Assembly: GCA_025351675.1 (NCBI GenBank)
Contig: JANXVK010000188.1
Location: 1-5,596, forward strand
From: Rhizobacter sp.
GTDB taxonomy: Bacteria; Pseudomonadota; Gammaproteobacteria; Burkholderiales; Burkholderiaceae_C
Reading direction: 5' to 3'
Length of the DNA stretch: 5,596 bases
The notes under the pieces were generated by a model. It searched no databases, was not told the DNA's origin, and was given only the letters and a program-made list of their open reading frames with translations. Positions 1-5,596 of this stretch are shown here, one piece after another. The stretch's first letter is position 1. Each line of letters starts with the position of its first letter. The translations under genes were made by a program, and so were the position numbers.

Positions 1-2
1 AC

Positions 3-506
3 CCCGGCAAGAAGCTGCTGTTCATGGGCTGCGAGTTCGGGCAGGAGCGCGAGTGGAACCATGACCGCAGTCTCGACTGGCACCTGCTCGACGATCCGAT
101 GCACGATGGCATCAGGAAACTGCTGCGTGACCTGAATGCGCTCTACAAGGCGACGCCGGCGCTGTACGAGCGCGACTTCACGCCCGACGGCTTCGAGTGG
201 ATCGACCACAACGATGCCGAGCACTCGGTGCTGAGCTTCGTGCGCCGCGGCGCGGACGCCGACACGCTGATCCTCGTGGTCTGCAACTTCACACCGACGC
301 CGCAGCGCGGTTACCGGGTCGGCGCGCCGCACTCCGGCGTCTACCGCGAATGCCTGAACACCGACTCGGCGCACTACGGCGGCAGCAACCTGGGCACGCC
401 GCTCGGCGCCGCGACGGCGCAAGACCTGCCGTTCCACGGCAAGCCGCACTCGATCGTGATCGACCTGCCGCCCCTGGCGACCGTGATGTTCGAATGGAAG
501 GCCTGA
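3..506 (+). CDS. glgB: 1,4-alpha-glucan branching enzyme, C-terminal part (partial, runs off left edge)
   Basis: Only the last 167 residues are in the window; the reading frame is open to the left edge. GlgB cuts alpha-1,4-glucan chains and rejoins them through alpha-1,6 bonds during cytoplasmic glycogen synthesis. The fragment begins at the end of the GH13 barrel, with PGKKLLFMGCEFGQ and EWNHDRSLDWHLL, which is typical of bacterial GlgB. It continues into the all-beta C-terminal domain, with GFEWID, SVLSFVRR, a CNFTP segment, an ECLNTDSAHYGGSN segment and the closing LPPLATVMFEWKA. These blocks line up with what I recall of the E. coli enzyme over the whole stretch, so the end is intact. The catalytic residues lie upstream and cannot be checked. 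glgX starts about 17 bases downstream, or overlaps if its earlier ATG is used, so the two are probably co-transcribed. Confidence 0.96.
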   Translation, partial: PGKKLLFMGCEFGQEREWNHDRSLDWHLLDDPMHDGIRKLLRDLNALYKATPALYERDFTPDGFEWIDHNDAEHSVLSFVRRGADADTLILVVCNFTPTPQRGYRVGAPHSGVYRECLNTDSAHYGGSNLGTPLGAATAQDLPFHGKPHSIVIDLPPLATVMFEWKA

Positions 507-523
507 GCACCGGGCGCGACGAC

Positions 524-2617
<2,094 letters not shown>

Positions 2618-2654
2618 CGAAGCAAAGCCAGCCAAAGCGGGCCACGAAACAGAA

Positions 2655-2674
2655 GGGGCGCCCGAAGGCGCCCC
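2655..2674 (-). terminator. Rho-independent terminator-like hairpin between convergent glgX and livK
   Basis: A perfect 8-bp stem, GGGGCGCC paired with GGCGCCCC, around a four-base loop CGAA. On the - strand it lies 24 bases after the livK stop and is followed by TTCTGTTTCG, a loose T-rich tail, so it best fits as the livK terminator. On the + strand it lies 37 bases after the glgX stop but is followed by GCAGAACTG, with no T-run, so termination of glgX there would be weaker. Its place between two convergent genes suggests use from both sides. Confidence 0.75.
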
Positions 2675-2680
2675 GCAGAA

Positions 2681-2692
2681 CTGTAGCGAAGC
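2681..2692. repeat. 12-bp direct repeat, copy 2 (just past livK stop)
   Basis: The second exact copy of CTGTAGCGAAGC. It sits between the intergenic hairpin and the livK stop codon. Identity ends at the boundaries: the copies continue as AAAGCC and GTCCGA. Confidence 0.6.
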
Positions 2693-2698
2693 GTCCGA

Positions 2699-3841
2699 TT
2701 ACCGAACGACGGCGATCTGGTCGCGCTTGTCACCCTTGTAGGTGAACAAGGTCAGCGCGCCGTTCTTTACGTCGCCCTTGTCGTCGAACGAGATGATGCC
2801 GGTCACGCCCTTGTAGCCATCGGTCTTGGCCAGCACCGGCAGGTAGACCTTCGGGTCGGCCGAGCCGGCCTTGACCATCGCGGCGACCATCACGTTGGTC
2901 GCGTCGTAAACATACGGTGCGTAAACCTGCACGTCAATGCCGAACTTCTTCTTGTAGTCGGCGCGGAATTTCTCCATGCCGATCTTCTGCTCGCCCTCGA
3001 CGCCGCCGGCTTCAGCGCAAACCACCTGACCGTCGGCCATCGCGCCGCCCGCCAGCTTCGGCAGTTCTCCCGAGCAGATGCCGTCGCCGCCCATGAACTT
3101 GGCGGTGATGCCGAGTTGCTTCATCTGGCGGATCATCGGGCCGGCCACGGCGTCCATGCCGCCGAAGAACACCAGGTCGGGCTTCTTGGCCTTGATCTGG
3201 GTCAGGATGGCGGTGAAATCCGTCGCCTTGTCGGTCGTGAACTGCGTTTCGGCAATCGCACCACCATTCGCCTTGACGGCCTTGGTGAACTCTTCGGCGA
3301 CGCCCTGGCCGTAGGCCGTGCGGTCGTCGATCACGGCAATCGACTTGCCCTTCAGTTCCTTGACGGCGTACTTGCCGAGCGTGCTGCCCAGGTGCACGTC
3401 GTCGGCGACCACACGGAAGGCGGTCTTGAAGCCTTGGCGGGTGTACTTCGGGTTCGTTGCCGAAGGCGAGATCTGTGGAATGCCGGCGTCGCTGTAGATC
3501 TTCGAGGCCGGGATCGTGGTGCCCGAGTTCAGGTGGCCGATCACGCCGGCGACCTTGGAGTCGACCAGCTTCTGCGCGACGGACGTGCCCTGCTTCGGAT
3601 CGCCCGCGTCGTCTTCAGGGACGAGTTCGAACTTGACCTTCTTGCCGCCGATCATCGTGCCCTTGGCGTTGAGTTCCTCGATCGCCATCTTGGCGCCGTT
3701 TTCGTTGTCCTTGCCGAGGTGGGCGATGCCACCGCTGGTCGGGCCGACGTGGCCGATTTTGACGACCATGTCTTGGGCGTACGAGGCGCCACCGACCATC
3801 ACCATGGCTGCGGCGACGATCGTGTTCAGTTTGACTTGCAT
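2699..3841 (-). CDS. livK: Branched-chain amino acid ABC transporter, periplasmic substrate-binding protein
   Basis: A complete 380-residue protein of the Leu/Ile/Val-binding (type I periplasmic binding, PBP1) family. It captures an amino acid in the periplasm and delivers it to a LivHMGF-type permease. The start at 3841 is set by a GGAGG six bases upstream and by the signal peptide that begins there: basic MQVKLN, a hydrophobic stretch, and a likely cleavage after SYA at residue 22. Family blocks include VKIGHVGPTSGG (28-38), DNENGAKMAIEELNAKG (45-61), VIGHLNSGTTIPASKIY (100-116), ISPSATNP (124-131), AYGQGVAEEF (176-185) and SFDDKGDVKNG (351-361). By analogy with LivJ/LivK, the SGTT (106-109) and SAT (127-129) segments should grip the ligand's amino and carboxyl groups. 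The mature protein has only two cysteines, C256 and C275. The ligand is not certain, since this family also binds other amino acids, amides and aromatic compounds. No transporter membrane or ATPase genes are next to it here. Confidence 0.94.
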   Translation of the reverse strand: MQVKLNTIVAAAMVMVGGASYAQDMVVKIGHVGPTSGGIAHLGKDNENGAKMAIEELNAKGTMIGGKKVKFELVPEDDAGDPKQGTSVAQKLVDSKVAGVIGHLNSGTTIPASKIYSDAGIPQISPSATNPKYTRQGFKTAFRVVADDVHLGSTLGKYAVKELKGKSIAVIDDRTAYGQGVAEEFTKAVKANGGAIAETQFTTDKATDFTAILTQIKAKKPDLVFFGGMDAVAGPMIRQMKQLGITAKFMGGDGICSGELPKLAGGAMADGQVVCAEAGGVEGEQKIGMEKFRADYKKKFGIDVQVYAPYVYDATNVMVAAMVKAGSADPKVYLPVLAKTDGYKGVTGIISFDDKGDVKNGALTLFTYKGDKRDQIAVVR

Positions 3842-3847
3842 GCAAAA

Positions 3848-3852
3848 CCTCC
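3848..3852 (-). promoter_or_regulatory. Strong ribosome binding site of livK
   Basis: GGAGG on the - strand, six bases before the ATG at 3841. It decides the start: longer in-frame extensions up to 3982 lack protein-like sequence and would bury the signal peptide. It is the clearest Shine-Dalgarno site in the window, in keeping with an abundant periplasmic binding protein. Confidence 0.88.
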
Positions 3853-3879
3853 AGAGGGGATGTTCAAACAAAGGAAACG

Positions 3880-3893
3880 GTTGATATCTCAAC
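3880..3893. promoter_or_regulatory. Short inverted repeat in livK leader (possible operator)
   Basis: GTTGA-TATC-TCAAC, two 5-bp arms around four bases, lying 39 bases upstream of the livK start. A second small palindrome, TGTTCAAACA, lies at 3861-3870. Either could be a regulator site, but both are short, no regulator gene is in the window, and I do not recognise the motif. Confidence 0.25.
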
Positions 3894-3911
3894 GGGCGAC
3901 ACATTAACCCA

Positions 3912-3939
3912 AATAAATCGCGATCCCTATAGTGGTGAA
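3912..3939 (-). promoter_or_regulatory. Candidate sigma-70 promoter for livK
   Basis: On the - strand, TTCACC (3939-3934, 4 of 6 to TTGACA) and TTTATT (3917-3912, 4 of 6 to TATAAT) are 16 bases apart, in the most AT-rich patch of the right half of the window. It would give a livK leader of about 65 bases. The match is modest. The AT-rich patch in a gap upstream of livK is better evidence for a promoter here than the exact boxes are. Confidence 0.35.
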
Positions 3940-4015
3940 CGCCGGGTCGCCCGCCGCCAGAAAGCCCTTGTGTTCGCGACACGTCGGCCCTCGGGGTTTA
4001 CCCACAACGCGCGAG

Positions 4016-4393
4016 TCACCGAGTGCGATGACGCGCCAGTTCCTGGGCCACCGCACGAGCGACGACATCACGCAAGGTCGATGCCAGCTCGGTGCGGGCT
4101 TCGCGCACGATGCTGTCGGTGGCACGGTTGAGCAGCGGCGTCAGCGCCTCGCGCAGCCGGTAGTCGAGCATCAGTTCGACCTGACGCTGCACCTCGACCA
4201 GCACGCCTTGGATCATCTGCTCCTCGGCAAGGCGCAGTGGCGGCAGCGGTGTGCCCAGCATGTCGGCCTCGATCGGCTGCGCCTCGACCGCGGGCAGCCG
4301 CAGCTGTGCTTGGGCCGGTACCGGTGCCTGCGGCCAGGCGACGACCTCGGTCAGCGTCGGCACGCGGTCGGGAGGAAGCGGTGCGTTGCTCAA
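4016..4393 (-). CDS. Uncharacterised 125-residue protein coupled to holC
   Basis: I do not recognise this protein with confidence. Its TTG start codon overlaps the holC stop codon as TTGA, so translation is probably coupled; no Shine-Dalgarno sequence is visible. Residues 1-55 are rich in proline and alanine and include PTLTEVV (12-18). Residues 56-123 are predicted by eye to be mostly amphipathic helix, with EEQMIQGVLVEVQRQVELML then repeated charged and aliphatic positions to the Arg-rich end (RHRTR). There is no signal peptide, membrane segment, cysteine or enzyme motif. The composition matches the neighbouring genes, so it looks resident rather than recently acquired. It may belong to the small DUF2486-like proteins of Burkholderiales, but that is a recollection I cannot test. 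An ATG at 4261 would give an 81-residue form lacking the Pro-rich part. A role alongside HolC is only suggested by position. Confidence 0.75.
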   Translation of the reverse strand: MSNAPLPPDRVPTLTEVVAWPQAPVPAQAQLRLPAVEAQPIEADMLGTPLPPLRLAEEQMIQGVLVEVQRQVELMLDYRLREALTPLLNRATDSIVREARTELASTLRDVVARAVAQELARHRTR

Positions 4394-4827
4394 GACGCGG
4401 CCCGGTTGTGTTGCTCGATCGCGTAGCCGCGGCTCTCGTAGTGCTTCCAGCGCCGCCGCGCCGCGCCGCGGTCGTCTTCGTCGGGCGTGACGATCTCGAT
4501 CACCTTGGCGAAACTCTCGAAACCCGCGGGTGCGTCCACGCCGAGGTTGATCAGCACGTCGTGCTGCGGGGCCGCAGTCACGTCGTGCAGCAACCAGACC
4601 TTCGTCGCCGCACGCAGCCGCTCGGCGACCGGCTGGCCGGGCTCCGGCATGATGTGCGGGATGAACTCGAGGTCGTCGAAGGTCCAGAGCGCACGGTCGA
4701 AGTGCTGCAGCGCCGGCGCCGGGCCGGCGAGCACGACGCTCGCGCCAGCGCGCGTCGCCTTGCGCACCAGACGGCAGGTGTAGTCCGTCCGGTCGACGAC
4801 GTTGAAGTGGAAGCTGACCTCAGTCAC
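4390..4827 (-). CDS. holC: DNA polymerase III subunit chi
   Basis: A 145-residue protein, against about 147 in E. coli. Chi is an accessory part of the clamp-loader side of the replicative polymerase and binds the C-terminal tail of single-stranded DNA-binding protein. The sequence follows the family layout: an N-terminal strand VSFHFNV, a helix with CRLVRKA (18-24), VVLAGP (31-36), the LWTF-DDLEFIPH block (48-58), HDVLINLG (89-96), a helix with FESFAKVIEIV (103-113), and the closing RRRWKHYESRGYAIEQHN (124-141), which matches the E. coli RYKAYRVAGF end. The start is GTG at 4827, four bases after a GAGGGG Shine-Dalgarno-like stretch. No earlier start is needed for the family length. It follows pepA by 109 bases, the same order as in E. 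coli and many other Proteobacteria, but the next gene is not valS as in E. coli. Confidence 0.92.
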   Translation of the reverse strand: MTEVSFHFNVVDRTDYTCRLVRKATRAGASVVLAGPAPALQHFDRALWTFDDLEFIPHIMPEPGQPVAERLRAATKVWLLHDVTAAPQHDVLINLGVDAPAGFESFAKVIEIVTPDEDDRGAARRRWKHYESRGYAIEQHNRAAS

Positions 4828-4878
4828 GGAGCCCCTCTCGCTCGTCGAGGACGTCGATCGATCCCCCGGGTTTGCGCG

Positions 4879-4895
4879 GGGCCTCTTCGTGGCCC
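4879..4895. other. Small hairpin in pepA-holC gap
   Basis: GGGCC and GGCCC arms (5 bp) around the seven-base loop TCTTCGT. It lies one base from a second hairpin at 4897-4930. No T-run follows in the pepA direction, so a simple intrinsic terminator is not supported. It may affect readthrough or mRNA stability between pepA and holC. Confidence 0.35.
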
Positions 4896-4896
4896 A

Positions 4897-4930
4897 TGGA
4901 GCGGCCCGGCGCTCGTCCCGCAGCGCTCCA
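4897..4930. other. Hairpin just after pepA stop codon
   Basis: TGGAGCG and CGCTCCA arms (7 bp, perfect) around a GC-rich 20-base loop, starting six bases after the pepA stop. It could protect the pepA message 3' end or partly terminate transcription before holC. There is no T-run on the - strand side, so I do not call it a terminator. Confidence 0.4.
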
Positions 4931-4936
4931 CATCGA

Positions 4937-5596
<660 letters not shown>

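Noticed and set aside
197..523. Upstream extension of the glgX reading frame inside glgB
   Set aside because: The Arg/Pro-rich translation is unlike any GlgX N-terminus, and the same bases encode well-conserved GlgB sequence in another frame.
3925..3934. CACTATAGGG on the - strand, identical to the core of the phage T7 promoter
   Set aside because: Only ten bases match. The upstream part of the T7 consensus is absent and there is no phage context. It is taken as chance in an AT-rich gap.
3842..3982. N-terminal extension of livK to 3982
   Set aside because: It would place the GGAGG site and the signal peptide inside the protein, and the added residues are not protein-like.
3970..3982. GTGT-TCGCG-ACAC small hairpin after the 125-aa gene
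   Set aside because: A 4-bp stem with no T-run is too weak to call a terminator.

Overview
The window looks like ordinary chromosomal DNA from a high-GC Betaproteobacterium, most likely in the Burkholderiales. This is inferred from the roughly two-thirds GC content with strong G/C third-position bias, the pepA-holC gene order, and a Liv-type binding protein close to those common in that order. No phage, transposon, CRISPR array, tRNA or rRNA is visible, and I do not see a previously undescribed multi-gene system. The only protein I cannot assign is a 125-residue protein coupled to holC.

Left part (1-2617, + strand): the last third of a glycogen branching enzyme gene (glgB) runs in from the left edge. 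A complete glycogen debranching enzyme gene (glgX) follows almost without a gap. The two form a glycogen or alpha-glucan operon: GlgB makes alpha-1,6 branches and GlgX removes them after phosphorylase trimming.

Centre (2618-2698): an 81-base gap separates glgX from the convergent livK. It holds a perfect 8-bp GC hairpin that probably ends both transcripts. A 12-bp direct repeat flanks the hairpin.

Right part (2699-5596, - strand): four genes point leftward in the order pepA (C-terminal part only) - holC - unknown 125-aa gene - livK. pepA encodes leucyl aminopeptidase. holC encodes the chi subunit of DNA polymerase III. The unknown gene starts inside the holC stop codon, using a TTG start. 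livK encodes a periplasmic branched-chain amino acid binding protein. It is preceded by a 174-base gap with an AT-rich patch and a very good ribosome binding site, so it probably has its own promoter. No permease or ATPase genes (livHMGF) lie next to it here. The 109-base pepA-holC gap holds two small hairpins without T-runs.

All non-coding stretches are under 300 bases, and each is described below.
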